In this document: positions 10,726 through 20,651 of the stretch, piece by piece
Position numbering within the stretch: the first letter of the stretch is position 1
Layout: each line of letters opens with the position of its first letter
Origin: Branchiostoma floridae
Lineage: Eukaryota; Chordata; Leptocardii; Amphioxiformes; Branchiostomatidae
Reading direction: 5' to 3'
Length of the DNA: 64,000 bases
Assembly: GCF_000003815.2 (NCBI RefSeq)
Contig: NC_049980.1
Coordinates: 32,932,869 to 32,996,868 of the forward strand
Made by a program: the position numbers and the translations under genes
Notes under the pieces: generated by a model
Databases searched by the model: none
Seen by the model: the letters and a program-made list of their open reading frames with translations, nothing else
Told to the model about the DNA's origin: nothing

Positions 10726-13700
10726 ATGTCGGTTCTACGGTGCTTCGCGATCGCCGTGGTGACGATGGTGGCCTTCTGCGAAGGACAACCGAAGTGGTTT
10801 CAGGACAAAGAAAACGAACGTAAGTGACAAACATCGTCTCTCTAATACTATGCATTACAATCGTACTTGCCTGTCGTAATGTATGCATAGGAACTGTGTA
10901 TTTTAAGCACAGACAGATCATACCATATCCTCTTTTGTGTATGACTTACCTAAGGCGACAAGTAGGAAACAGCCGCTTAGTGGGGCTCTTGAGGCACACT
11001 GTTATGTACATATTACGTCATATGTGGGAGTGGAGAAAGCAATTGCAGGCTGACATATAAAACATGTACTCAGACCAAGATGCTAGAAATGTGGTGGTGG
11101 TGGTGGGGCCCCATTTATAAATCAAGAGTTTCAAACCAATCCATTAATCAGAAGAGACATGATTCGAATGCTCATAAATGGGGACATCTTTAGATTGAGA
11201 CATTCCGATCGGGATCTCCTAGACTGTCAGATTGTGATCTCTAGGCTGACATGTAACGCTAGTAACTAGGGTAACCTTTATTCGTTGTGTTTACCCACAC
11301 GGCATTGAGGGATATCAAGTCGACGGACAGTGCTTTCAAGTTGTAATATGTTCAAATATTGTAGTTTGAAACTATCGTCTGTCGACTTGACATCCTTAAC
11401 TACCTGAAAAGCAGCAGATATAGGTTACCCTGCGGATAATTGAGACCTAGCGTTACATGTATATATTGATATTCACAAGTTTAGACAGATTTAAGACAAC
11501 AAGTCATATTTCCACCTTTTTAAGATTTTGTATTCATTTGATATCCTTAACGGGGCAATGAACAGTTCTGAAGACGCTTGAAGCGGCCCAGGCGATGAAA
11601 CTGAACCAGCTGGAAGAGAAGGGCTTGAGACATGTTATGGAGGACGTGCAGCAGGGCAGGGATCCGGAGGGAGAAGGTGAGTGGAATGACATGATGTATT
11701 AATAAAGAAACGACCTTTCTGACACAATCAAAACACTATTTCCAACTTTTCACCTAAAAAAACTGCATTCCTGTTAAAATCACAGAACACACTAATCATT
11801 AAAAACATGGGACTTTTCATCAGCCACTGCCTCCGCTCCAAAAAAGAAGTTAAACCTCCCAGTAAAGAATGTAGAATCATGCATATAGATAGCTGTATAG
11901 AATAGACACTTGTTACTTTTTATTGTCTGTACCCTTGCAATCAGCCTATGGGCAAATAAATATATCATTAATGTGATAGAATCGTCCAATTCGTGCATGA
12001 CACAATCCCATGCAGAGTGCAAAAATAATGAGATAGCGCAAAAAACAAGATGGGTTAAAAAAAACAAGATGGCTAAAGTTTCAAAATGGACACCAACAAA
12101 ATTTTAAGTGAGAAAACTTGGCATCATAACTAACAAGGCATTCATTCCTGTATTAAAGAAGTGAACTAGTGTAGTAAAAGTGACACTAGTGTGGTAGACT
12201 GGTATCACTTATCAAGCTGGCGTCTACATACATGGCTTCCATATTGGTGCCACTTTGACCACTAGTACTATCCAACAAGTTTCACTCTTGCAACTATAGT
12301 CATAGCTACCTCCCTGGTGTCACTTCTACAAGTATGATTATTAGGCTACAACACAATATGTTTGCCTATTTTGGTCTATCTGACCATCCCCGAATAGGGG
12401 CAAAATTCTTGATCTTCTTTTTTTCTGAAATCAGGCGAAAATTAATGAGCGCGTTGATGTCATCCATAAAAAATTACTTGCTGTGGCCGTACTTAAATAA
12501 ACGCCAACGTGTCACAGTGCCTGACATCACGAGTGAATCATTGGACGACCTCGTTTTAAACGGTGAACTAGCAGACTAATTGCTGTTAAAATGTGATTGG
12601 TAGATTATTTCAGTCTGTTGCCCTTAATTGTTGGCTACATTTTGGCTACATCTACAGCATTTTGCTTGCATTTGGTCCTAAAATGCCTATGACAAAAGTA
12701 AAACATGTACAGTGCATTGGACAAGCTCGTTTTAACGGTTAATTAGACTGATTGCATCTTGTAAGAATTCCAGCTACGCGAGTCATCACTTCTAATCTCT
12801 GATTTTCTTTTTTAAAAGAAAATCAGAGATTAGAAGTGATGACTCGCGTAGCTGGAATTCAAAAAATTCAAAAAATTCAAAACAGAAGAATAGATAATAA
12901 CACACCAGAAAAAACAATAACTTGTTATGTTTTTCCCTACCGGAGAAAACGTAAAAACAAAATGTAAGGTCTTATAGCCCCCAATCCCAAACACACTAGG
13001 TACTGACGTTATTTTTCCACCTTACTGCAGACGAAGTCATCCGAATGGAGCTCGCGTATGCCTTCCGGAATCTCATGTCTCTGAATCCATACGACGAGGC
13101 AAGAAGTAAGTTTCTCTGTTATTTCCCCAGATTTTGGACACATCAATTTGATTCGTTGGTTATCGGAGTATTCGGGAAAAGTATGAAGCAGTATGGCGAA
13201 AACATAGATTCTGTTGGAATAAATTGAATGTGAGGAGGAGACAAAAATGAACCACTTGTTTCAACTTCCATGTTCTGGTCAAATGTACTTTTCCTTATGC
13301 GATAGGAGACACATGTACTTTGTTGTAGATTGTAGAAATACTAGTCCTATTGCGCTTAACATATGTACTTTTACTCATGTGATTGTGGACACTAATACTT
13401 TATTTTATTCCCTGTACAATAGCTATAGGTTAGAAAAATACTTAGTTTGACAAATGTACTATTTGTTTTAAGAATAAAGCTTTGAAAAAAAGAAATGAAC
13501 ACCTACAAGAGAACCAACGAATAGAATTAGTGCGGTCCAAAAGACATGTTTAATTAAGAAATGCTTTAAAAGTTATATCTGGTGCTCGAGCCGTACCTTG
13601 GGCGATACAGAATATCGCGTGCTGTATTCTATATCTAACGTTATGTCATACGTGGGCCGCGATAACGGACTGTTCCGGACTGGGTGATAGCTTGATTTAC

Positions 13701-16700
13701 CATACAGGCTTCTACTGTTATCGCACAGGCTTCTACTGTTATCGCACAGGCTTCTACTGTTATCGCACAGGCTTCTACTGTTATTACACGGGCTTCTACT
13801 GTTATTACACGGGCTTCTACTGTTATCGCACAGGCTTCTACTGTTATCGCACAGGCTTCTACTGTTATTACACGGGCTTCTACTGTTATTACACGGGCTT
13901 CTACTGTTATTACACGGGCTTCTACTGTTATTACACGGGCTTCTACTGTTATTACACGGGCTTCTACTGTTATTACACAGGCTTCCATAGATTCCAACTC
14001 GCACGCATAGATTCCAAATTGGCACCACCTTTGAAGGCGCCCATTGTAGATACAGTAGAAGCCCGCTATATTGCATACTCCATTTCTGGGTAATTTCGTG
14101 CATTATCCGGGTGGTGCAATAATGCGAAGTTATCTTGATGGACCGAAAAGGTTTGAGATTTTGGGATTCCGTGCAATTAACAGAAGTGAGCGGTGATCCG
14201 TTGTGCAATTAACTGGCTTCTACTGTAATTTCTCATTCCTTTCCACAAATATTCTCCCTGCAGTTAAGGCAGACTTCCGCGAGGTCCTCGGTGAGAAGAT
14301 AGCCAATGAAATCTTCGAAGAGGGCGAGAAGATCACGGAAGAAGAACTGAGAAGTGCGTCAAACTTTCTCATAGTCTGTCTTTGCCTTACTGTTGAATTC
14401 ATTTATTTATTGGTTTGGCTGTTCAGAACACACAGCCAGGGCTGCCCAACTGGCCTATGGCTATTACAAAGGGCTAGCCCTGCTGACAGAAACAGAGACA
14501 ATACATATGGATTTGGACAGGATACTTATCAATAACAATTTTCCAAGTTAATAAAGGATAGGAATGAAACAAAAAAAAAGAACATTTATATTAATGTTTA
14601 TATTACTGTAAAACCTATTAGAATTGGAACAATAAGAAATAGACGAAAAGCTGTGCAATGTTCAAAGAGATAAAAGCTTGTATGAACGTTGAGATTATTC
14701 AAATCTGTTATCGAACCTATAACGTTAACTGTGCTAATAAGTAATAACCCGTTCCGAAAGGGTGGCGACCTCGGCACTTCGGCTCATTGACACCCCACCG
14801 TAGCCTCCATAACAGGCTCTCTGAGTGGCCTTTTTTGGCTCATAATACTTTTGCTCGCCAAATGGCCAGTAAGCAGCGGCGGCCGGCAATCAGCGACCCA
14901 GTACAAAAAGAAATGGTCAGCAAAAGTGTGTTATGAGCCAAAAAAGGCCCAGAGAGCCTGCTATGGAGACTACCCACTGCCCCTGTGGCGATATGTTTGT
15001 CCCTGGATGAATAAAAAGATGGAATGAAATGTTCACCTGTTTCAGAGAAACAACACGTTCAGAAAGATCTGGACTTCAACAAGCGACAAAAAGGGGCCTG
15101 GAATCACGTCGTGAACGACGCAAAACGTGGCCGTGACATGACTGACCACAGTGAGTACGAGCTTTCTTCTCAAAATATTTCGTTCTAAAAGTGCCCTCTC
15201 ACTGCACTTGCGTCACGCTTGCGTCACTGCGGGGTTCGTTCACTGCGTCACTGTTTTGTTATTTACTCCGATTTTCTTATAATTTGAATATTGCGTAATA
15301 CGTAAAAGTATGACTTAAAAGACAACAAAATACACAAAACGGAAGAAAATTCGTTCTTTCTCTCTGAAATTCGTTGAATCCCGCAGTGCCGCACCGGTGC
15401 CCCAAGTGCAGTGAGAGTCCACCTTGAGACTAGTGCACGATAGATATGATTGAGATCGGTCCGGAGTCTGGTATCCAGGATATAGTACGGCGGCTTAACA
15501 GCGCTCAACCAATTTCATCGATAGAACACGAATATTTTTACACTTTGTGTGTTTTCATGTCTCTTTAGTCATACTCGTACGCCTTGCATCACATTGCCAT
15601 TATAAAGGCAAAGGTAACAAATTCAATTTAGCCGCAGTGGGATAACACTTTTATTGTTTCGCAATGCTGTTGTACAACGATATTGTTGCCATGTATGTTT
15701 GCTTTATATATGGCAGTGTGGTGTGAGAGTCAGCAGTGCATTTTACATACGACTTATTATGTCATACCTGTGACGCGAAAACGTTTGATACGGGGAACCA
15801 CACCGCACTCCGTAACACTAATTCACCTTTATCCGCGGGGTAACCCATATCCGTTGTTTTTAAAATCGGTATATAGGGGTCTACCGAAAGTGCGAAAAGG
15901 AACGAAAAGGAACGAAAAGGAACGAAAAGGAACGAAAAGGAACGAAAAGGAACGAAAAGGAACGAAAAGGAACGAAAAGGAACGAAAAGGAAGGAAGTAT
16001 GAAGCAAACTACTGCGGGCGTTAGAAGCCTATGAAACATGTTTTAAAACGTGTTTTATCTTAGAATTCGGCAATATGAATTTTTTACGGCGCTGTTTTAG
16101 GCGGTTGTGTTTGTGTGGCTAAATTATTCTCTGAAGATCAGCGAAATGCAAGGAAACAGAACTGAGATAAGAAAGTAAGGACTAAAATTCAGTTACTGGC
16201 GGGTGATAGATAAATATCGATTAACGTACATTTTCGGAATGATTCAAGATTGTAGCGTTGCTGTTGTATTTGGATGGCCTCTGTTCTCCCAAGATGGGAG
16301 CACCGCATGCAATTCTTGCGATTGTTTACGTCTAATAGAAATCCGGCCTGGAATGATATGCTAATAAACTGCTGCCCCACTAGCATGACAGCTCCCTTCA
16401 ACAGGGCCCACAACATGTTTTTCTGGAGACTGGAGACATATCTTCTTGCTCGTTCACGACAAAAGAAAAGGTGTGAAAGGATATTAGGCATGTATACATT
16501 GTAGTGATTGTACCAAGGAGCTTTCATCACGTTGTACCATGAGTATTCATAATTTTGGCGGGAAGAAAGGACAACGTGAGGAATTTGTGCAAAGGATATT
16601 GGGAAACTACGGAGAGATTTGGCCGTTGACTCACGTCTCCCGTGCGGCACTTATANNNNNNNNNNNNNNNNNNNNNNNNNNNNNNNNNNNNNNNNNNNNN

Positions 16701-19018
16701 NNNNNNNNNNNNNNNNNNNNNNNNNNNNNNNNNNNNNNNNNNNNNNNNNNNNNNNNNNNNNNNNNNNNNNNNNNNNNNNNNNNNNNNNNNNNNNNNNNNN
16801 NNNNNNNNNNNNNNNNNNNNNNNNNNNNNNNNNNTTCCTTTTCGCACTTTCGGTACTTTCCTTGTCGTTCCTTTTCGTTCCTATCCAATCTTTTCGGTTC
16901 CTTTTCGCACTTTCGGTACTTTCCTTTTCGTTCCTTTTCGTTCCTTTTCGTTCCCTTTTCGCACTTTCGGTACTTTCCTTTTCGTTCCTTTTCGTTCCTT
17001 TTCGTTCCTTTTCGTTCCTTTTCGTTCCTTTTCGTTCCTTTTCGCTCCTTTTCGTTCCTTTTCGTTCCTTTTCGCTCCTTTTCGTTCCTTTTCGCACTTT
17101 CGGTACACCGGTATATAGGGATATCGAGTCGATGGACAGTGGTTTCAAATTGCACTGTTTTGAAAATATGCCAATTTGAAACCACCGTCCATCGACTTGG
17201 TATCCCTAAATACCCAGCTTTTAAAACAACGGATATAGGTTACCCCGCCGATAAAGGTGAAGTAGCGCTATAAGTTAAGCTAAAATATTGAGTTGCTACA
17301 AAGCAAGGTCTTCATTGACATCCGGTGGACAAACATCATCATCACAATGTAAGAAAGAATATGTTTGGACAATCAAGTTCGCTCTATCAATCTAATGCAA
17401 TTAGAGAAAAGTAATTGGTAGAGCGAAGTGACTTGTTTTCTTATCTTTTTCACATCATTTCCAGATAAGAGCATTTTGCATAGAATCACGCTTGACGCAT
17501 CAAAAATATTTGCGCTGCCCCCTGAAGAGCTAGAAGCAGGTAGGTCTTTTACTTCTGAAACTATTTCACCGACATATTATAACATAACGTAATGTTAACC
17601 TAACCAACGACTAGGCAGATGTAGATATATAATAGCATGGTACTAAGTATTTTTGTCCACACAGCGGTCTTGATTATGGGCATAGATTCATAGTGTGGAC
17701 GGTTTTGCCAGTGTAACGCAACGATAAATTAAGACATTTTAAATCATCCGTGAATAGTTTCATCTTGTCAGTAGATGGGTTTCTGAATTAGTAGATGGAT
17801 AGATGAATTGCCCCGAAGAAAGGGACAGACGGCCACCAAAACGCCGGTGGAAACAAAACAGTAGTTGTGTAAAAAGAGTCACTTCATTCAGTGATATTAT
17901 ACCAACCTGTTCACGACTTTGTTCCACAGAAAAGGCGCTGCTGGTGATGTCGTACGGAGAGGAGACGGCACAGCGGATACTTGACGGCATCCATGTTGTT
18001 CACGACGAGGTTAAGAGCAAAGGTAGGATTACTAATCTGAAAGCAGATCCTGCGTGGCATAAGACAGTAACGTAAGCTTTACTCCTCTGCCGGCCAAACT
18101 CCTTCCCCAGCTTATGTTACTGTCTTATGCCACGCAGGATCTGCTTGGAAATTATAGGATTGCGTCCGTGAAGGTTAGGCAGCCACGTTACAAGATACGG
18201 CAAATAATTCTCTCAAGAAACTGGATATGATTCTGGAAACGGTTAAAAATAGAAACGGTTAAAAATAGAAAGCATCCACTAGCAACTCTGAGCAGATCTG
18301 TTGAAGACCTGGTTTTATACCCTATGAATTGATATACAAAGGAGGTGAAGGCAAATCTTTGATAGCCCAATGGGCAACAAAAGTAAGACATAGATAGGAT
18401 GGTTTGCAGGTTTGGTGAGTTCGCTAAGCTGCGCACATAGGTCACTAACAATTACACTTTTGTTTCAACCCGGACTCCTAATTTCCATTCTCGAGTGGAT
18501 GCAGTGTTTTACCAGCTTTTTAGAGTTTATTAACATTGTGCCTTGTGCTTTTCCATGTTGCTCAATGAATGAAAGAAATTTAAACAAAACAATAATTTCT
18601 GTCTTGCACCGTTTCAGCTCAAGCAACATCGGAAGCGGAAAGGGCCATGAAAGAAGTGTTGGCTGGAAAGGAAATACCGCACGACCAACCACAGGCTGCA
18701 GTCGCGACCCCTGTTCAAGTACAGGCTGCACGAATAAACCCTGCTGCTCAGACACAAGATGCGGGTGCAAAACCTACACAAGGACAGGCTGTACATCCAA
18801 ATCCTGTTCCAGTTAAAGTACCAGCTGCAAACCCCGCTAAAGCACAAACCGATGCTCCAAACCCTTCAGAAGGAGAAGCCGAAGCTGCACAACCTGCCGC
18901 ACAGCCAAATGTTGCACAACGTCTACGCGCCAAGCCTGCAAAAGGACAACCTACTCGAGCGCAGGCTGCAGAAGCGACACCGACTGAAGAGAAAGATGTA
19001 GATACAGACGCTACCTAA
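10726..19018 (+). CDS. Secreted two-module helical protein, paralog 2, with Ala/Pro/Gln-rich tail
   Basis: Predicted 8-exon gene: 10726-10819, 11566-11676, 13031-13105, 14264-14353, 15046-15150, 17465-17539, 17930-18022, 18618-19018 (TAA 19016-19018). It encodes 347 residues and all introns are phase 1. Exon 1 encodes a signal peptide (MSVLRCFAIAVVTMVAFCEG), likely cleaved before QPKW. Exons 2-7 match paralog 1 exon for exon with identical lengths, again giving two helical modules of about 91 residues. Corresponding segments include KADFREVLGEKIANEIFEEG (exon 4) and KALLVMSYGEETAQRILDG (exon 7). The last exon extends the protein by about 133 residues, a low-complexity tail rich in Ala, Pro, Gln and Lys (pieces such as VQAARINPAAQTQ and PAKAQTDAPNPSE) ending EEKDVDTDAT. 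There is no cysteine after the signal peptide. It probably arose with paralog 1 by tandem duplication, the tail being gained or lost later. Function is unknown; secretion is inferred. Confidence 0.82.
11254..11455. mobile_element. Palindromic 'CGCTAGTTCACC' MITE, copy 4
   Basis: TAACGCTAGTAACTAGGGTA at the left and CCTAGCGTTA at the right; the inner arms ATCAAGTCGACGGACAGTG and GTCTGTCGACTTGACATCC pair. In intron 1 of paralog 2. Confidence 0.8.
12765..12860. repeat. Near-perfect 96-bp hairpin
   Basis: 47-bp arms with a 2-base loop: GAATTCCAGCTACGCGAGTC on the left, GACTCGCGTAGCTGGAATTC on the right, with no mismatch found by eye. Short AAAAAATTC repeats follow directly. It lies in the second intron of paralog 2. 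Confidence 0.9.
13704..13986. repeat. 21-bp minisatellite (GGCTTCTACTGTTAT...)
   Basis: About 13 copies of GGCTTCTACTGTTATYRCAC(A/G), in two variants (TCGCACA and TTACACG) that alternate in blocks. The first 11 bases equal the terminus of the neighbouring pogo-like MITE. The long reading frames it creates in three frames are an artefact of 21 being divisible by 3. Confidence 0.9.
14053..14225. mobile_element. pogo/Tigger-like MITE (TA target site)
   Basis: Ends CAGTAGAAGCCCGCTATATT and TGCAATTAACTGGCTTCTACTG are inverted repeats, flanked by TA on both sides. Repeated TGCATAC / GTGCAATTA text inside resembles the TIR-region repeats of pogo-like elements. It ends only 38 bp before exon 4 of paralog 2, so its right end borders the polypyrimidine tract. 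Confidence 0.75.
14800..14973. mobile_element. Foldback MITE (AGGCTCTCTGAG arms)
   Basis: GTAGCCTCCATAACAGGCTC...GGCTCATAATACTTTTGCT pairs with AGCAAAAGTGTGTTATGAGCC...GAGCCTGCTATGGAGACTAC. 174 bp. In the fourth intron of paralog 2, close upstream of exon 5. Confidence 0.8.
15191..15422. mobile_element. MITE with TCTCACTGCACTTG termini
   Basis: GTGCCCTCTCACTGCACTTG at the left and CAAGTGCAGTGAGAGTCCAC at the right. About 230 bp, no coding. In the fifth intron of paralog 2. Confidence 0.7.
15883..17104. mobile_element. FB-like foldback element with 10-bp repeat arms
   Basis: The left arm starts ACCGAAAGTGCGAAAAGGAA and continues as about ten direct copies of the 10-bp unit GAACGAAAAG to about 15990. 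The right arm (16835-17104) is the reverse complement, ending CCTTTTCGCACTTTCGGT, with the longer terminal motif interspersed several times. Unique sequence and an N gap lie between. The element sits inside a palindromic MITE (15813-17273). The MITE sequence CGGTATATAGGG occurs on both sides (15867-15878 and 17109-17120), like a target-site duplication with a few filler bases. Terminal arms of 10-bp repeats are a known trait of Drosophila foldback elements. No transposase is visible. Confidence 0.7.
16656..16834. other. Assembly gap (N)
   Basis: 179 N inside the FB-like foldback element, as expected where inverted 10-bp arrays block assembly. Confidence 1.
18041..18160. mobile_element. 'CTCCAAGCAGATCC' MITE, palindromic copy
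   Basis: GCAGATCCTGCGTGGCATAA...CAGTAACGTAAGC pairs with GCTTATGTTACTGTC...GCCACGCAGGATCTGC around a short GC-rich centre. It lies in the last intron of paralog 2. Confidence 0.75.
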
Positions 19019-20157
19019 ACCCGTACAAGGAACCGTTTGTCTGGGCCCTTTACCAACTGGGCCTATGCCCAATCAAACCAACTAGGTCCATGTTGGAAAA
19101 GGGCCGAATTGCCTTGATCCCACAAAAATTATCCTGCGTAAAAAGATGAAATAGTGCTTTTCTATTATATATCTCACTCATTCTCACTCATCCTCGCCCC
19201 ATATCAGACTTTGCTGAGGCGGGCCGTCATCGTTCTCCAAGTCTTCCTGTCTGAAGCTGCTCTCTGCACCCCCTCCCAGGTACATCCCATCTCTGCCAGG
19301 TCACGCTCTATTATATATAAGGCACCAAATGACATGTTTATTTTAGCCACATACGATAAAGCAAAATATTACAGATGTGGCGATTTTACTTAGTCCTTAT
19401 CATCTCGTATAGTAAGTTGAGCTTTAAGATTTATTTTGCATTTCCATTTTGTGGTCAGCAGTTGACTGTACAATAGTCGCTGTCCTTTATGTTGCAACAA
19501 TGAAGCTTTCTAAATTAAAGTGGGATATTGATAGATAAAGGCGTTACTTGCTAGTAGGCACTGTAACGCAAACTGTCGATACATGCAGGCGTGTTATGCA
19601 GTCTTATAAATGCTGCATGAGATGTAGAATTAAACTAACCAACAGCGGGGTGAAGACACTGTTGGATAATATGAGTATGTATATATTAAATTCTAAAGAT
19701 TTATGTACAGATTCGCCATTAAATGAAGTTTATGACGTGCACATTACGCCTACACATGTTAGTAGATAAACATATACCACTTGTGCAAGCCGATAGATAC
19801 ACATCATTTAGAATCATGTCCAATATTCTTGAAGTTTGATTCCAATAAACGTTTGTGGCAAAGAGCACACCAGTGGATTGAATGACTCTAAAATGTTTTA
19901 CTCTTAGTGACCCACACTTGGTAGAAACTGCAATATTCCTCTTTAGGCGTAATACTGCATGGGCATGTCGGGCCGTTCCATATTTGCACATGTACTCAGA
20001 TCTATAACTTTGTAACGTTATTTGCATAAATCTAAATGTACTTTCAAATACCAAGATTCTCACAAGGTCTATAAAAATCAATAAAGAATCGAAAAAAGAA
20101 CTACCATTATTCGTCTCGAAATGAAGCAAGTCCAACAGAGAGGCTTTGCAAGTAGTT

Positions 20158-20163
20158 TTTATT
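20158..20163 (-). promoter_or_regulatory. Possible poly(A) signal of the fibrinogen-related gene
   Basis: AATAAA on the minus strand about 490 bases after the stop codon. It is plausible as a 3' UTR end, but a single hexamer is weak evidence. Confidence 0.3.
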
Positions 20164-20379
20164 CATCAGGCTCATGATTTTACCATATACAACCCCATGA
20201 CAAGAGAAGAAGAAATGCATAATGGTTATGTTGGCTGTTAACCAACGATAAGTCATCAAATCTTTCCACAAATGTTAGAAAATTCATGACATTTTCATGA
20301 TATTCTCTTACAGTCATTGCTGTTCATGCTGTCCATACAGTGAGGTATTTCGATGAAGGTTAGACATTTAAATAATATG

Positions 20380-20525
20380 ATACCCAAGGGGTACAGACAG
20401 ACGGATGCCAACAAAAACCCAAGGGGACAGTTACTCAAGCAACTGGATAAGAACAGTCACTGACAAAAGAAAGCAAATGCTGTCCTAACTGATAGCCGTT
20501 TCCAAACTTTATCCTGTTGTTACCT
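20380..20525. mobile_element. 'GTTACTCAAGCAACTGG' palindromic element
   Basis: CAGTTACTCAAGCAACTGGATA at the left is partly answered by GCCGTTTCCAAACTTTATCC at the right. Same family as 63012-63240 and the partial copies at 18205 and 24175. Confidence 0.55.
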
Positions 20526-20651
20526 TGTGTATGTGGGTGCTTATCGTTTTGCTTGCGGGGAAGTAAACTCACGGAAATTAAAAAGAAAACAAATCAAAAA
20601 GAAAACGTCTTCTTCTCAGGGAGAAAACATCTAGGCATGACCTTGAAGACC

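Larger units (their letters stand above)
15813..17273. mobile_element. Palindromic 'CGCTAGTTCACC' MITE carrying a foldback insertion
   Basis: The ends match the other copies of this family: left TAACACTAATTCACCTTTAT, right GATAAAGGTGAAGTAGCGC. The internal arm ATCGAGTCGATGGACAGTGG and its complement follow on the right. The normal ~200-bp element has been split by the foldback insertion 15883-17104. It lies in the fifth intron of paralog 2. Confidence 0.75.
19019..20651. other. Intergenic, convergent 3' ends
   Basis: Between the stop of paralog 2 (+) and the stop of the fibrinogen-related gene (-). AT-rich, one palindromic element at 20380; no further gene seen. Confidence 0.6.

Noticed and set aside
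13573..14208. Long frames with CNNSRSP, ITVEAR or CYRTGFY repeats on both strands
   Set aside because: They are translations of the 21-bp minisatellite, whose length is a multiple of three; every frame stays open without coding.
16189..16650. 153-codon minus-strand frame inside the foldback element
   Set aside because: No recognisable domain or biased composition; could be captured sequence but nothing supports a gene.
15683..17275. Frames with KGTKRNEKER or FRSFSFLFVP repeats, some running through the N gap
   Set aside because: Produced by the 10-bp repeat arrays of the foldback element; no start, splice or domain evidence.
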